DNA from: an uncultured Desulfobacteraceae bacterium
GTDB lineage: Bacteria; Desulfobacterota; Desulfobacteria; Desulfobacterales; Desulfatirhabdiaceae
Reading direction: 5' to 3'
Length of the DNA: 42,297 nt
Assembly (NCBI GenBank): GCA_903839535.1
Contig: CAIMCT010000116.1
Span: 1-42,297 of the forward strand
In this document: one piece after another, positions 10,801-18,678 of the stretch
How the letters are laid out: the number at the start of each line of letters is the position of its first letter
How positions within the stretch are numbered: the first letter of the stretch is position 1
Translations under genes and position numbers: made by a program
Notes under the pieces: model-generated
Told to the model about the DNA's origin: nothing
The model's database searches: none
What the model saw: the letters and a program-made list of their open reading frames with translations, nothing else

Positions 10801-11854
10801 CACCGAATTCCCCTTCATGTATTGTTGCGGAAAATGGTCTCATTTTGTTCTGCGTCAATCCGATAGCGTAGTATGGCTCAAACAGCATTTTTTCTTCCTG
10901 CAGAAAATAGACAGCTCCGATATTGGACTCCGTTCTGGCTATCAGCTCCGGTAATAAGGCGCGGCAAAAAGCCATTAATTCTTCGTTCCCCAGCATGGTG
11001 TCGGCAATCTGGGCGGTGTTCTCCTTGCTCTGCCACTCCGTCTGAATGGTTTCAGCAAGGGCGTTGAATGCGGCGGAAAGCGTTCCAAATTCATTGACGG
11101 AAATATACCGGCTGCGAGCATTGAGATCGCCCTGCCGGTATTTCTCCGCGGCCGAAGTCAGCTCCAGTAGCGGGTCAATGATTCCTTTCGTCAGGAGGTA
11201 AATGATACCCATTGTCAGGAGAATAATGGTGCCTAAAAGGATCGCCAGTGAGACAAATATCGTTTCTTTTTTGGCTCGGGCATCCGCGTAAAATGCTTCG
11301 GATCTTTTTAAGGCGAAATCGCTGATATCCCGTATCTCATTCATGAGTTTTTCAGCCTGAGCGCCGCCCACTCCGGAGGAATACGTGCGCTCTGTCGCTT
11401 CTGCAATATTTCCGTCCCGCAGGATACGGATGGTCTCGGAGCGGATGGTTTTCCACTGCACCAAGGCATTCTGTACCTCATCAATATCCTGGCGAGGTCC
11501 CAGATAGCTTTTATACAGCAATTCGAACTGTCGGGCAGCGTTTACTTCGTATATGTCAATTTCCCGAAGAATGAATTCCATTTTCTGCTCACTATTCACC
11601 AGAATCAGGTCTTTCATCCCTCTATGTATATACAGGACACCAGCCTGAAGTTCGCCGATGGCTATGCGGACAGTAAACGGATGCTCGTACAAATCCTTGG
11701 TATTCTGCCATAAACTGTCCGATTGATACCAGGAAACCGCCCCGAGGAGCAACACCAACACAAGAATGGCGCTCAGGGCGATACGCAACTGTATGCCGAT
11801 TTTCAGATTCCTGATTCCCGTAAACCCCTGATCGAACTTACTCATCGTACTCAT
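7829..11854 (-). CDS. Membrane hybrid histidine kinase with HAMP, GAF and four receiver domains
   Basis: About 1341 residues. TM1 near 25-40, a periplasmic helical region, TM2 near 195-220, HAMP, a GAF-like domain (about 280-435), and a long Gln/Glu-rich coiled coil (about 440-530) with repeated EE(L/N)xxQ motifs. HisKA follows with His543 in SHELRTPLN, then HATPase (TGIGVAEND, GTGLGLTIA). Four receivers start near 780, 901, 1040 and 1223, each keeping its acceptor Asp (TLDIIMPDMDG, VLDLMMPEMDG, ILDLMMPGIDG, LLDMALPKMDG). The longest frame starts at 11872; ATG 11854 is chosen because AGGAG lies six bases upstream. The architecture resembles phosphorelay hubs with tandem receivers. It overlaps the next gene's longest frame by four bases and lies just downstream of a MITE relic. 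Confidence 0.85.
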   Translation of the reverse strand: MSTMSKFDQGFTGIRNLKIGIQLRIALSAILVLVLLLGAVSWYQSDSLWQNTKDLYEHPFTVRIAIGELQAGVLYIHRGMKDLILVNSEQKMEFILREIDIYEVNAARQFELLYKSYLGPRQDIDEVQNALVQWKTIRSETIRILRDGNIAEATERTYSSGVGGAQAEKLMNEIRDISDFALKRSEAFYADARAKKETIFVSLAILLGTIILLTMGIIYLLTKGIIDPLLELTSAAEKYRQGDLNARSRYISVNEFGTLSAAFNALAETIQTEWQSKENTAQIADTMLGNEELMAFCRALLPELIARTESNIGAVYFLQEEKMLFEPYYAIGLTQNKMRPFSATIHEGEFGAALTRKTITRISAIPEDTIFDFATVAGNFKPKEIITIPITQNQKVIAVISLASLNAFSAEALKIINNSWKSLNVGIIGMLAFEGIREYSYKLDKQNEQLAEQSKELQVQAEELRLQNVEIDRRRLATEEANRKLQAKNEEIQAQSEEMAAQSIELRRQTEELQQQNVELEQQQLAVEEANRLKSQFLSNMSHELRTPLNSVMALSRVLMMQASSKLSAEEVNYLEIIERNGRNLLTLINDILDLSKIEAGRMDVNPKPFSLRMAIDDIVESIAPLAEEKQIALHQDIPEDIPSLESDEIRVSQILQNLIANAVKFTDAGSVTVSVRLDQGKFSVRIADTGIGVAENDLPCIFDEFRQVDGTSARKHEGTGLGLTIASKAARMLGGDIAVQSSKGVGSIFTLTLPVAWQGKAPVCEPIVIRQILGVKSERKTILVVDDEPDMAAMISRYLLQEGYNTLTATSGAEALILAERERPFAVTLDIIMPDMDGWEVLQGLKKNPETKDIPVIIVSISEGKETGFALGAIGYVTKPVSKEQLISEIKKIGKPGTSSVMIVDDSELDRRRIGRIIEDEGLNLIEVEDGAVCLSLIEKHVPDVLVLDLMMPEMDGFAVLERIRSNPETKDLPVIVVTAKDLTEEDRRKLSGNVFSVLEKSAATSVTLLAEIKRILLDLETLAQHPGYEKQAALPQILPRILLVEDNEVAIIQVKAVLESAGYIADVARGGQEAFDYVAHTIPQGIILDLMMPGIDGFEVLEKIRSRQATEKIPVLILTAKDLTPEDFKRLSANNIQQLVQKGDVDKESLLLKISSVIGTHSETPLRLHESHSKKEAAASIENDDRWRMTDYRKKPSSIVCRQSYASVGAPLTTTKAAGPPSILVVEDNPDNMTTIKAILQNRYRITEAVDGEDGLRMAAEIGPDLILLDMALPKMDGFTVVQHLKDNKELSRIPVIAMTARVMKGDREKILSAGCDDYISKPIDPQDCLKKIAEYLKG

Positions 11855-11894
11855 ACATTTCTCCTTCGGCATCCTTCATATTATCCCGGAAGTG

Positions 11895-12055
11895 TACTGT
11901 CAACGGTCATAGTCTGCAATTTTGCCCCCCCCACCCCAACTCTCCCCGCTGAGGGATGGAGCTAATGGAAAGCGAAGGTAGAGCCGGCATCCTGCCGGCT
12001 GCAGCAGCTGGCAGGATGCCGGCTCTACTGCGAAAGATTATGTCCGTTCGCAGTA
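11895..12055. mobile_element. Diverged MITE copy carrying a nested palindrome
   Basis: The ends TACTGTCAACGG and GTTCGCAGTA match the terminal repeats of the 102-bp elements at 22834 and 24821, and internal pieces (AGTCTGCAATTTTG, CACCCCAACTCTCCCCGCTG, GATTATGTCCG) follow in the same order. A 19-bp-arm palindrome (11978-11996 and 12010-12028, arm GTAGAGCCGGCATCCTGCC) sits inside, giving 161 bp. TA follows the right end; the left flank is TG, so that duplication has decayed or never existed. It fills the gap between two kinase genes. Confidence 0.75.
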
Positions 12056-12064
12056 TAGTTGAAT

Positions 12065-15022
12065 TCAGCCCTTGAAATTGGCCGGTTGCGCTGTGTTTTT
12101 GGCATCATCCAGCACCTCTCTGACCTTAACTGCCAGGTGCTCCATTGAGAAAGGTTTCTGGATGAAGTGAATGCCTGGGTCAAGTATCCCATGATGGGCG
12201 ATGACGTTGGCCGTGTAACCGGAGATAAACAGACATTTCAGCCCCGGTTTGATGTCTCCGATCAAATTCGCCAAGTCCCGACCATTCATCTCCGGCATAA
12301 CAACATCGGTAATCAGCATATGTATCTCGGCAGCATGGTTTCTGGCTATGCGAAGCGCCTCGCCCGGCGTACTGGAGATCATCACAACATAGCCCAGTTG
12401 CTCCAGCATCTCCCGGCTCACGTCCAGAATCACCGGTTCGTCCTCCACCAGCAACATCGTCTCTCCATGACCTTTGGGTGTTTCCGCTGTTCTTTTGGCT
12501 GCTGGCTCCATGAATTCCCCCACGAACCGGGGCAGATATATCTTGAAGGTCGTCCCTTTGTCAGGTTCGCTGTAAACGTTTATGAAACCATTGTTTTGCT
12601 TGACAATACCATACAATGTGGCCAGTCCAAGTCCCGTGCCCTTTCCCATATCCTTGGTGGTGAAGAACGGTTCGAAGATGTGATCAAGAACTTCTTTGCT
12701 CATGCCGCAGCCATCATCGCTCACGGCGAGCATCACATATTCACCGCAAACAAAACCAAGGTGAAAAGCACAATAGGCCTCATCTATAGCGATGTTTTCC
12801 GTTTCAATGTCAACCTTACCCACCCCGGTGATGGCATCCCGAGCATTAACGCAAAGATTGGCCAGAATCTGGTCAATCTGGGTGGGGTCAATCTTTACTT
12901 GCCACAGACCCGTTTTCGGCTTCCAGACGACTTCAATATCTTCGCCGATCAAACGAAGCAACATCTTAAGCATGCCAGCCACGGCTTCGTTAACGTTTAT
13001 GATCTTGGGCGCTACGGTCTGCTTGCGGGCGAAGGCCAGCAGTTGCTTGGTGAGATCGGCGGAGCGGTAAGCGGAATCAACGATCGCCTTGAGGTTTGAA
13101 CGGATCGGCTCCAATGGGGACGACTTCATCATCGCCAGCTCTGCATGACCTATGATCGCTGAAAGCATATTGTTGAAATCGTGAGCTACTCCACCTGCCA
13201 GCCGCCCCACCGACTCCATTTTCTGGGCCTGCAGCAGTTGCACCTGGAGCGCATCCTTTTCCTCTTCCGCCCGCTTGCGCTCTGTGATATCACGGATTCT
13301 CTCAATTGCACCTACAATCTTGCCGGATTGATCGTGCAGGGGTGAGGCTTTGACAAACACCCATGCGCCTTTATTGTCGTAAAGGGCGTTGCAGAACACT
13401 TCAGCTTTGAGCGAGTCACCTTCACGAACGATGTTGGGATACCGGGCCATAATATCCTCATTGTTCATAAAGATTAAGTCCATCAACTGCGGTCTGGCCT
13501 CGCCATAAAACGGAATAGTGTATGCATAGTCGCCTTTGCCAATCATCTCTGCGGCCGGAACCCCTGTCATTTTCTCAATCTCTTTGTTCCATATAATGAC
13601 ACGCTTTTCCTTATCAATGGCCAGGGTGGCGTCCGGCAGAAAGTCAATGACATCCGCCAGTTGCCTCCGGTTCTCAAGCAGCGCCTCCTCAGCCCGTTTG
13701 CGCTCGGAGATATCCGTAAAGCTCAGTACCGCACCCAAGACTTTGCCGTCCTTGGTGATCGACATGCAGGAATACTCCACTGGAAAACTGCCGCCATCCT
13801 TGCGCCAGAGCACTTCACTCCCCGCTACATGGCTGCCCGTAGTATATGTGTAGGAAGCGGCCATAGGGCAGTCTTCAATCGGGTAGTTGGAGCCATCCTC
13901 ATGGGAGTGGTGGATCAGACCGTGCAAGTTTTGGTATAACATCTCCTCTTCGGCAAATCCAACCATGCGCAGGGCGGCGGGGTTGACGAAGGTTATCTGT
14001 CCGGTGGTATCGACCCCGAAGATACCATCTCCGACTGCATTTAGTAATAATCGTTTGCTCTCTTCACTTTGTCGCAAGACATCTCTGGATCGGTCCGTAA
14101 CATAGATAATGCCTGAAAAGACCATGATGAAAAAGCTTACAGAAAGCGTTGCCAGAATACCGATCAATCTGTATAGCCTGATACGATCTGTCGGAGTCAG
14201 AAGCACAATCGACCATCCGTCGCTGTCAATCACCTTCCTGGATACGAAAAAAACTTTTTCTTCCAAAGCGACTTCCGCGCCATCGTCAATTTCCTTTTTG
14301 ATGACGGCTTCGGAGATTTTGTCGCCGAATTGACGAGAAACAATCAATGCTTCCCGTACAGCTTTGTCTAAGGGCCAAAGACTATTTGCAACCATTGCTG
14401 GTGTGCTGGAAAGAAAAACAATGCCGTCACGGCTGATGAGAAAGCAAAAAGGGTATTTGCCGAAAAAGTTCTCAATCTCGTCAATATCCTTTTTCATCGT
14501 GACCACCCCAATCACCTCACCTGAATGATTCTGCACCGGGTAGCTTGCGTAAAAGCCCCTCTTTCCGGAAGTAATGCCCATCGCAAAATAACGACCGGAT
14601 CGCCCCTTGGCCGCTTGCTGAAAATATGGACGAAAACTATATGATTTCCCGACAAAGCTGTCCGGATATTTACGGTTGGAGGATGCCACAGTCATGCCAT
14701 CGGCATTCATCAGGTAGGAGGTGGATGTGAAGTTAAAACTGTATCTGTCTAACACACTATTGGCATTTTCGATATCTTGTTCCCCTTTAGACAGCAGCGC
14801 AGGTGCGATCCATGGAGAATCGGCTAATGCCTTAACGGCATTCTCAATCACATTTATTGTAGTAGAAACATAAACGGACATGGTGAATACGGAAGCCTGG
14901 CCTTCTCTGATGATTTCCTGCCTGGCTTTATCGCCAAGATAATCCGTTGCAAACCAGCCGGCAACAACAACGATCAGGATAAGAATCATTGATAATAAAT
15001 AAAATTTACTCCTCGCACCCAT
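12065..15022 (-). CDS. Membrane sensor histidine kinase: dCache-PAS-PAS-kinase-receiver
   Basis: A 985-residue sensor kinase. TM1 is near 7-27. The periplasmic part (about 35-285) has the double-Cache look, including SSNRKYPDSFVGKSYSFRPY and a GRSGRYFAMG strand. TM2 is near 290-310. Two PAS domains follow (about 320-440 and 445-575; both end in an ITERKRAEE-type linker), then HisKA with His614 in GGVAHDFNNML, HATPase (DDGCGM, GKGTGLGLA) and a C-terminal receiver with Asp906 in LITDVVMPEMNG. dCache domains usually bind small metabolites such as amino acids or organic acids; the ligand cannot be read here. ATG at 15022 is preceded by AGGAGA at about five bases. Its start overlaps the end of cheR by 17 bases, indicating coupling. 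Confidence 0.87.
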   Translation of the reverse strand: MGARSKFYLLSMILILIVVVAGWFATDYLGDKARQEIIREGQASVFTMSVYVSTTINVIENAVKALADSPWIAPALLSKGEQDIENANSVLDRYSFNFTSTSYLMNADGMTVASSNRKYPDSFVGKSYSFRPYFQQAAKGRSGRYFAMGITSGKRGFYASYPVQNHSGEVIGVVTMKKDIDEIENFFGKYPFCFLISRDGIVFLSSTPAMVANSLWPLDKAVREALIVSRQFGDKISEAVIKKEIDDGAEVALEEKVFFVSRKVIDSDGWSIVLLTPTDRIRLYRLIGILATLSVSFFIMVFSGIIYVTDRSRDVLRQSEESKRLLLNAVGDGIFGVDTTGQITFVNPAALRMVGFAEEEMLYQNLHGLIHHSHEDGSNYPIEDCPMAASYTYTTGSHVAGSEVLWRKDGGSFPVEYSCMSITKDGKVLGAVLSFTDISERKRAEEALLENRRQLADVIDFLPDATLAIDKEKRVIIWNKEIEKMTGVPAAEMIGKGDYAYTIPFYGEARPQLMDLIFMNNEDIMARYPNIVREGDSLKAEVFCNALYDNKGAWVFVKASPLHDQSGKIVGAIERIRDITERKRAEEEKDALQVQLLQAQKMESVGRLAGGVAHDFNNMLSAIIGHAELAMMKSSPLEPIRSNLKAIVDSAYRSADLTKQLLAFARKQTVAPKIINVNEAVAGMLKMLLRLIGEDIEVVWKPKTGLWQVKIDPTQIDQILANLCVNARDAITGVGKVDIETENIAIDEAYCAFHLGFVCGEYVMLAVSDDGCGMSKEVLDHIFEPFFTTKDMGKGTGLGLATLYGIVKQNNGFINVYSEPDKGTTFKIYLPRFVGEFMEPAAKRTAETPKGHGETMLLVEDEPVILDVSREMLEQLGYVVMISSTPGEALRIARNHAAEIHMLITDVVMPEMNGRDLANLIGDIKPGLKCLFISGYTANVIAHHGILDPGIHFIQKPFSMEHLAVKVREVLDDAKNTAQPANFKG

Positions 15023-15899
15023 GAATCTCTCCTTTAATCACCTGTCTTTTCCGGTAAATCGGGCTGAAATCAACCACCCTGCTGAAATGTCGCCGATACG
15101 CCATGGCCGGCTCCTCCGCCTCTCCAAGGATGAGAATACCATTTTGGGATAGCGAATGATACAGCTTTGTAAAAATGGTCTCCTGATATTTGATGTTGAA
15201 GTAGATCAAAAGGTTGCGGCATAACACCAGATCGAAATTGCCGAAAACGCTCTCCGGCGGAACGCTGTGTTTTTTATCCAGCATGTCGTAAAGTGAAAAA
15301 GTGACCCGCTTTTTGATATCCGGAATCAACCGGAAGTATGCCCCCTCCGCCGTGAAATATTTCATCAGAAGCCGGTGTTTGATGTTCTCAATGCTGCTCG
15401 GTGGATAGAGCGCCTTTCCGGCATCCGTAAGCGCGCCGCAATCGATGTCGGTTGCAAATAGGTGTAGATTCATCTCAATTTTGTCCTTCTCCAACAACTC
15501 ATGGATCAGGATCACCAGAGAGTAGGGCTCCTCTCCTCTGGCGCAGCCGGCGGACCAAATGCGCAGAGAATGATCCCCCAGCCTGGCCTTTTCCAGAACA
15601 ATGGTTGGCAGAATCCGGTCAGCGATCAGTTCAAATGTCAGTGTGTCCCGGAAGAACCGGCTGACATTTATGGTGATGACATCAAGGAGGTTGTCCAGTT
15701 CAGCGGGGTTTTTTTGCAGGCAAGAAAGATATTCGTTGAAGTCTTCGCAGGCGATAGCGGTCAACTGCTGACTGATGCGACGTTCCAACATGGCCGGGTG
15801 ATAACCGGAGAAATCAAAGCCCCGCTTTTTCATCAAATAATCGAGGATGGGTTTCAGCCCCCCACCCGTTCCCTGTTTCGTCTCATTGATCAAAGGCAA
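15006..15899 (-). CDS. cheR: CheR-type protein-glutamate O-methyltransferase
   Basis: A 297-residue SAM-dependent methyltransferase with the CheR helical N-domain (INVSRFFRD, 77-85) and the SAM loop IWSAGCARGEEPYS (114-127); LCRNLLIYF lies in the catalytic half. CheR methylates glutamates of chemoreceptors, but this window holds no methyl-accepting protein, CheA, CheW or CheB. CheR-like proteins next to hybrid kinases are also known in non-chemotaxis signalling. The start appears to be TTG at 15899: the frame upstream is closed by a stop within about 35 bases, and GGGGG lies just ahead. A TTG two codons later is an alternative. It overlaps the dCache kinase and probably heads that transcription unit. 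Confidence 0.85.
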   Translation of the reverse strand: MPLINETKQGTGGGLKPILDYLMKKRGFDFSGYHPAMLERRISQQLTAIACEDFNEYLSCLQKNPAELDNLLDVITINVSRFFRDTLTFELIADRILPTIVLEKARLGDHSLRIWSAGCARGEEPYSLVILIHELLEKDKIEMNLHLFATDIDCGALTDAGKALYPPSSIENIKHRLLMKYFTAEGAYFRLIPDIKKRVTFSLYDMLDKKHSVPPESVFGNFDLVLCRNLLIYFNIKYQETIFTKLYHSLSQNGILILGEAEEPAMAYRRHFSRVVDFSPIYRKRQVIKGEIHGCEE

Positions 15900-16063
15900 A
15901 CCCCCGATGCTTTGAAATATATGGGACTTTCATTTCCTTATGCGGTAACGGACATCGAGGCCTTGTAAGAAGCTCATTTTTCAGCCCCCTTGATCAGAGT
16001 AAACGCCCAGCAGATGGAGTAGCGCCATGAAGGAGCAGTACCATTGCGCATACGAAGAGAGGC

Positions 16064-16267
16064 TTATTTGAATGCCGCCCCCTCTTTGACTCCGAAGAAT
16101 TTCAGTATGATTGCCAGTGGGCAGAATCCGGTAAAGGCGGATTGCAGCAGGTTGGCCCCCACAAAGGCCGTAAACCACAGCCAGTAATGGCTGTGAAGCG
16201 CGGACAGCAGCAGACTGATTAAAATAAAGCTTCCGGCAAACGCCAGCACCATTCGGTCAATTGTCAT
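16064..16267 (-). CDS. Small DUF2892 (YgaP-type) membrane protein
   Basis: About 67 residues with two hydrophobic helices (roughly 7-25 and 30-48) and the family signature of an N-terminal Asn/Asp-Arg, then [16 protein letters not shown]. Members are inner-membrane proteins, sometimes fused to rhodanese domains as in YgaP, of poorly known function; the TGxCP cysteine is conserved in the family. The ATG at 16267 is preferred over a GTG two codons upstream because AAAGGAG lies seven bases ahead of it. It lies 165 bases upstream of cheR on the same strand and is divergent from ridA. Confidence 0.8.
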   Translation of the reverse strand: MTIDRMVLAFAGSFILISLLLSALHSHYWLWFTAFVGANLLQSAFTGFCPLAIILKFFGVKEGAAFK

Positions 16268-16456
16268 GTTCACTCTCCTTTAATTGAAATGTCGAAATCC
16301 AAAACCATTCTTTCATGATGATCCGGTGTCTGAAAGAAAGTTACGATATAAGTCATTAACATGAGACAGCAGGTTATTTTTTTATTGATTGATTATCCAA
16401 AAAGTGAAAAAGGAATGAAATACATGTTCAATACACCATCCAAAGGAGGTTCAACC

Positions 16457-16849
16457 TTGACGATCACATCTGTCCAAACCAGTAACGCCCCGGCTGCCAT
16501 TGGGCCGTATTCCCAGGCCATAGTTTCAGATCCCTTTGTCTTTGTAAGCGGCCAGCTCGGATTAATCCCTGCTACAGGAGACCTGGCAGGCCCGGACATT
16601 ACCACTCAGGCTACCCAAGCCATAGAAAACCTACGCCAGATTCTTTTGGCATCCAACTCGGACCTGAACCACGTCGTATCCGTTGATGTCTATCTGACAG
16701 ATATGGGAAATTTTTCCATTTTTAACGGTATTTATCAACAGTTTTTTTCAGACCACCGGCCGGCCCGCGCCGTTGTCGAGGTCAGCGCCCTTCCCAAAGG
16801 CGGCTGCGTCGAGATAAAGTGCATGGCCGTACACAGCCAGTCAATTTGA
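16457..16849 (+). CDS. ridA: RidA family reactive enamine/imine deaminase
   Basis: With a TTG start this encodes 130 residues, the normal RidA length. AAAGGAGG ends seven bases before the TTG, while the longer in-frame ATG at 16361 would add an unconserved 32-residue tail. Conserved blocks are NAPAAIGPYSQA near the start, FVFVSGQLG, and the C-terminal RPARAVVEVSALPKG with the active-site Arg, followed by VEIKCMA. RidA hydrolyses 2-aminoacrylate and related enamines in the cytosol, protecting PLP enzymes. It is a stand-alone gene. Confidence 0.92.
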   Translation: MTITSVQTSNAPAAIGPYSQAIVSDPFVFVSGQLGLIPATGDLAGPDITTQATQAIENLRQILLASNSDLNHVVSVDVYLTDMGNFSIFNGIYQQFFSDHRPARAVVEVSALPKGGCVEIKCMAVHSQSI

Positions 16850-16955
16850 GTCTCATTTTTTCAAATCATACCATCTCCAGCAGGCACATTATAGTGATAC
16901 ATGCGTAAGTCCGCAGGATATGAACAGTATTATTCATCCACGAAATATATGAAGA

Positions 16956-17163
16956 GTTAAACAGGAAAATTCTGATTATAACGGATTTGGGGGATTTTAA
17001 CACGCTGTTTGGAAATATATTATTCAAGTACTATTATTTTTATTATAAATACAACAGGTTACTTTTATCATGCAAGCATTGCACAATAAATCGGCGATAC
17101 TTATAAACTATTGAAAATACAATCAACCCGCAAATCCGTTATAATCAGAAATTCTTAACTGCC
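16956..17163. repeat. Terminal-inverted-repeat element, about 210 bp, no coding capacity
   Basis: A perfect 20-bp inverted match, TTCTGATTATAACGGATTTG, lies at 16970-16989 with its complement at 17131-17150. The similarity extends imperfectly outward to AGTTAA at 16955-16960 and TTAACT at 17155-17160. The interior is AT-rich with no plausible gene. It may be a second type of miniature element unrelated to the TACTGC-ended family, or a very large RNA stem. No target duplication could be assigned. The remaining gap, 16850-17455, otherwise holds only the leader of the next gene. Confidence 0.55.
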
Positions 17164-17455
17164 TAATAGCCTGCGAAGTACTTGGATTATTCCTTCTTGA
17201 CGCAGTTGGAACTGTTTGACTTTCATAACATACCGATTTAAAATCAAGCAAAGAAGTTGTGGCTTTATCGCGAAGGTATCGGGAACATAACGTCAAGATA
17301 GTGGGCATGAATACTTCAATTGCAAAAAATATTTTGATTCACTTGGGAACAATATAAATAAATTTTTCATCTTCAGTAATCAAAGGCAAAAAGAGAGATT
17401 CCATCAAGGTAGGATACACCATATATCCACCGTTATTTGTAGGAAGGAGAGCAAC

Positions 17456-17845
17456 ATGAAAAAAAGCATCGTTTTATCGGCACTGTTTTGTATGATCAGC
17501 GTATCTGTAGCCCTTGCAGATTCAACAGTGGGCGGGTCCGTGACAAACGAAATCCAAGGTGATAACATCACCAATTCGGCAACAGGAACAGAAAGTAAAG
17601 CAAATCTTGGGGCCGTGATCATGGAGGAATCAAAAGTCGGCGGGTCTGTCACGAACAGGGTCGTTGGAAAAACGATCACCAATACGGCTACTGGCACCCA
17701 AAGTGAGGCCAATCTGGGAGTTGTTAAAATACAGAACTCCGGGGTCGGCGGCTCAGTTGTAAACAATATTGAAGGAAAAGACATTACCAATTTGGCAATC
17801 GGAACAGGAAGTAAAGCAAACATTGGTAGCATTATAACGAAGTGA
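17456..17845 (+). CDS. Exported 36-residue-repeat protein, possible fibre subunit (paralogue 1)
   Basis: A 129-residue protein with a clear signal peptide (MKKSIVLSALFCMISVSVALA, cleavage after ALA). The mature chain is three 36-residue repeats and nothing else. Each reads about VGGSVTNxxxGxxITNxATGT then xSxANLGxV, and can be split into two 18-residue halves. Low complexity, regular spacing of Gly, Asn, Ser and Thr, and no cysteine in the mature part suggest a beta-solenoid or amyloid-like subunit; this is inference, and the repeat is not the classical CsgA/CsgB one. GGAAGGAG precedes the ATG by about six bases. The near-identical gene at 18127 and the CsgG-like exporter at 19117 are downstream. 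Not assigned to a named family. Confidence 0.8.
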   Translation: MKKSIVLSALFCMISVSVALADSTVGGSVTNEIQGDNITNSATGTESKANLGAVIMEESKVGGSVTNRVVGKTITNTATGTQSEANLGVVKIQNSGVGGSVVNNIEGKDITNLAIGTGSKANIGSIITK

Positions 17846-18126
17846 AATGAATTCTGAAAATCGGACAATGGCCCGACTCAGTGGAATAGATGATCTATCT
17901 GCCCCAAAGACAAGCAATCTTTTCTGGCCGAAACGATGATCAATGCACAATGTTTCAATTGTAAAACAGATTTTCTGTGTCTCATGGGAACAAATCAAAT
18001 ATATTTTTCATCTGTAACAATCAACGGTGAAAAGGAGGGATTCCAATAAGAACAGTTCATTATTGACAAACCACCATTTGCGCACCATTGACCACACTCA
18101 CCATTAACTACAAGAAGGAGAACATC
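17846..18126. promoter_or_regulatory. Duplicated leader region of the repeat-protein genes
   Basis: The stretch from about 17951 to 18052 (TTCAATTG, then ATGGGAACAA, ATTTTTCATCT, AATCAACGG, GATTCCA) matches about 17312-17406 upstream of the first paralogue block by block. Whole gene-plus-leader units were therefore duplicated. Both leaders are AT-rich and probably hold the promoter or 5' UTR, but I cannot assign -35/-10 boxes with confidence. A 20-base string at 17926-17945 also recurs, with one mismatch, at 81-100. Confidence 0.5.
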
Positions 18127-18516
18127 ATGAAAAAAAGCATCATTTTATCAGCACTGTTTTGTTTGATCAGCGTATCGGTAGCCCTTGCAGAATCAACAGT
18201 GGGAGGATCCGTAACAAACGAAGTCAAAGGTGATAACATCACCAATACGGCAACCGGAACAGAAAGTAAGGCAAATCTTGGGTCTGTGGACATGGATGGA
18301 TCAAAAGTCGGCGGATCTGTCACTAACAAGGTAACTGGTAAAACAATCACCAATGAGGCTACGGGCACCCAAAGTGAGGCCAATCTGGGAGCCGTTAAAA
18401 TGGAGAACTCCAAGGTCGGTGGCTCAGTTACAAACACAATCGAAGGAAAAAATCTTAGCAATACGGCTACGGGCACCAAAAGTGAAGCAAACATGGGTTC
18501 CGTTAAAATGAAGTGA
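18127..18516 (+). CDS. Exported 36-residue-repeat protein, possible fibre subunit (paralogue 2)
   Basis: 129 residues, the same length as the gene at 17456, with the same signal peptide and three 36-residue repeats. Repeat consensus: S(T/K)VGGSVTNxVxGxxITN followed by xATGTxSxANLGxVxM. Substitutions relative to paralogue 1 are mostly conservative, and the Gly, Asn and Thr framework is kept, which suggests selection on the fold. ATG 18127 follows AAGGAG by six bases; the in-frame start 39 bases upstream is disfavoured because the signal peptide begins here. A hairpin follows the stop (18537-18568). Functional inference as for its paralogue; it is also conceivable that one of the pair nucleates and the other elongates. 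Confidence 0.8.
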   Translation: MKKSIILSALFCLISVSVALAESTVGGSVTNEVKGDNITNTATGTESKANLGSVDMDGSKVGGSVTNKVTGKTITNEATGTQSEANLGAVKMENSKVGGSVTNTIEGKNLSNTATGTKSEANMGSVKMK

Positions 18517-18536
18517 AATAAACTCTGAAAACGTGA

Positions 18537-18568
18537 CAATAGCCCGGATCAGTGGATTCGGGCTATTG
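18537..18568 (+). terminator. Hairpin after second repeat-protein gene, possible attenuator
   Basis: The 10-base arms CAATAGCCCG (18537-18546) and CGGGCTATTG (18559-18568) pair perfectly around a 12-base loop. No T-run follows, so it is not a textbook terminator. It would suit an mRNA-stabilising or partial-termination element that keeps subunit mRNA more abundant than that of the downstream exporter genes (inference). A degraded version (CAATGGCCCGACTCAGTGGA) follows the first paralogue. Confidence 0.5.
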
Positions 18569-18678
18569 AACCCTGACTGGGCACTCAAAGTTTTCCCGGC
18601 AAGCAAATGGATACGTTGGAAGTGGCAGAAGGCGAAAAACAGTAGGGAAGACAGCAAACCCTTTATAGGAGGCATAAA

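Noticed and set aside
12167-13099. 310-codon open frame on the plus strand inside the dCache kinase
   Set aside because: The minus strand has clear HATPase and receiver motifs; the plus frame has none and no Shine-Dalgarno start.
16361-16456. Longer RidA start
   Set aside because: It adds a poorly composed 32-residue tail, while TTG 16457 has an ideal AAAGGAGG and gives the family's usual length.
17456-18516. CRISPR-like or tandem-repeat array
   Set aside because: The regular repeats are coding: two signal-peptide proteins with 36-residue repeats, good Shine-Dalgarno sites, and no spacer structure.
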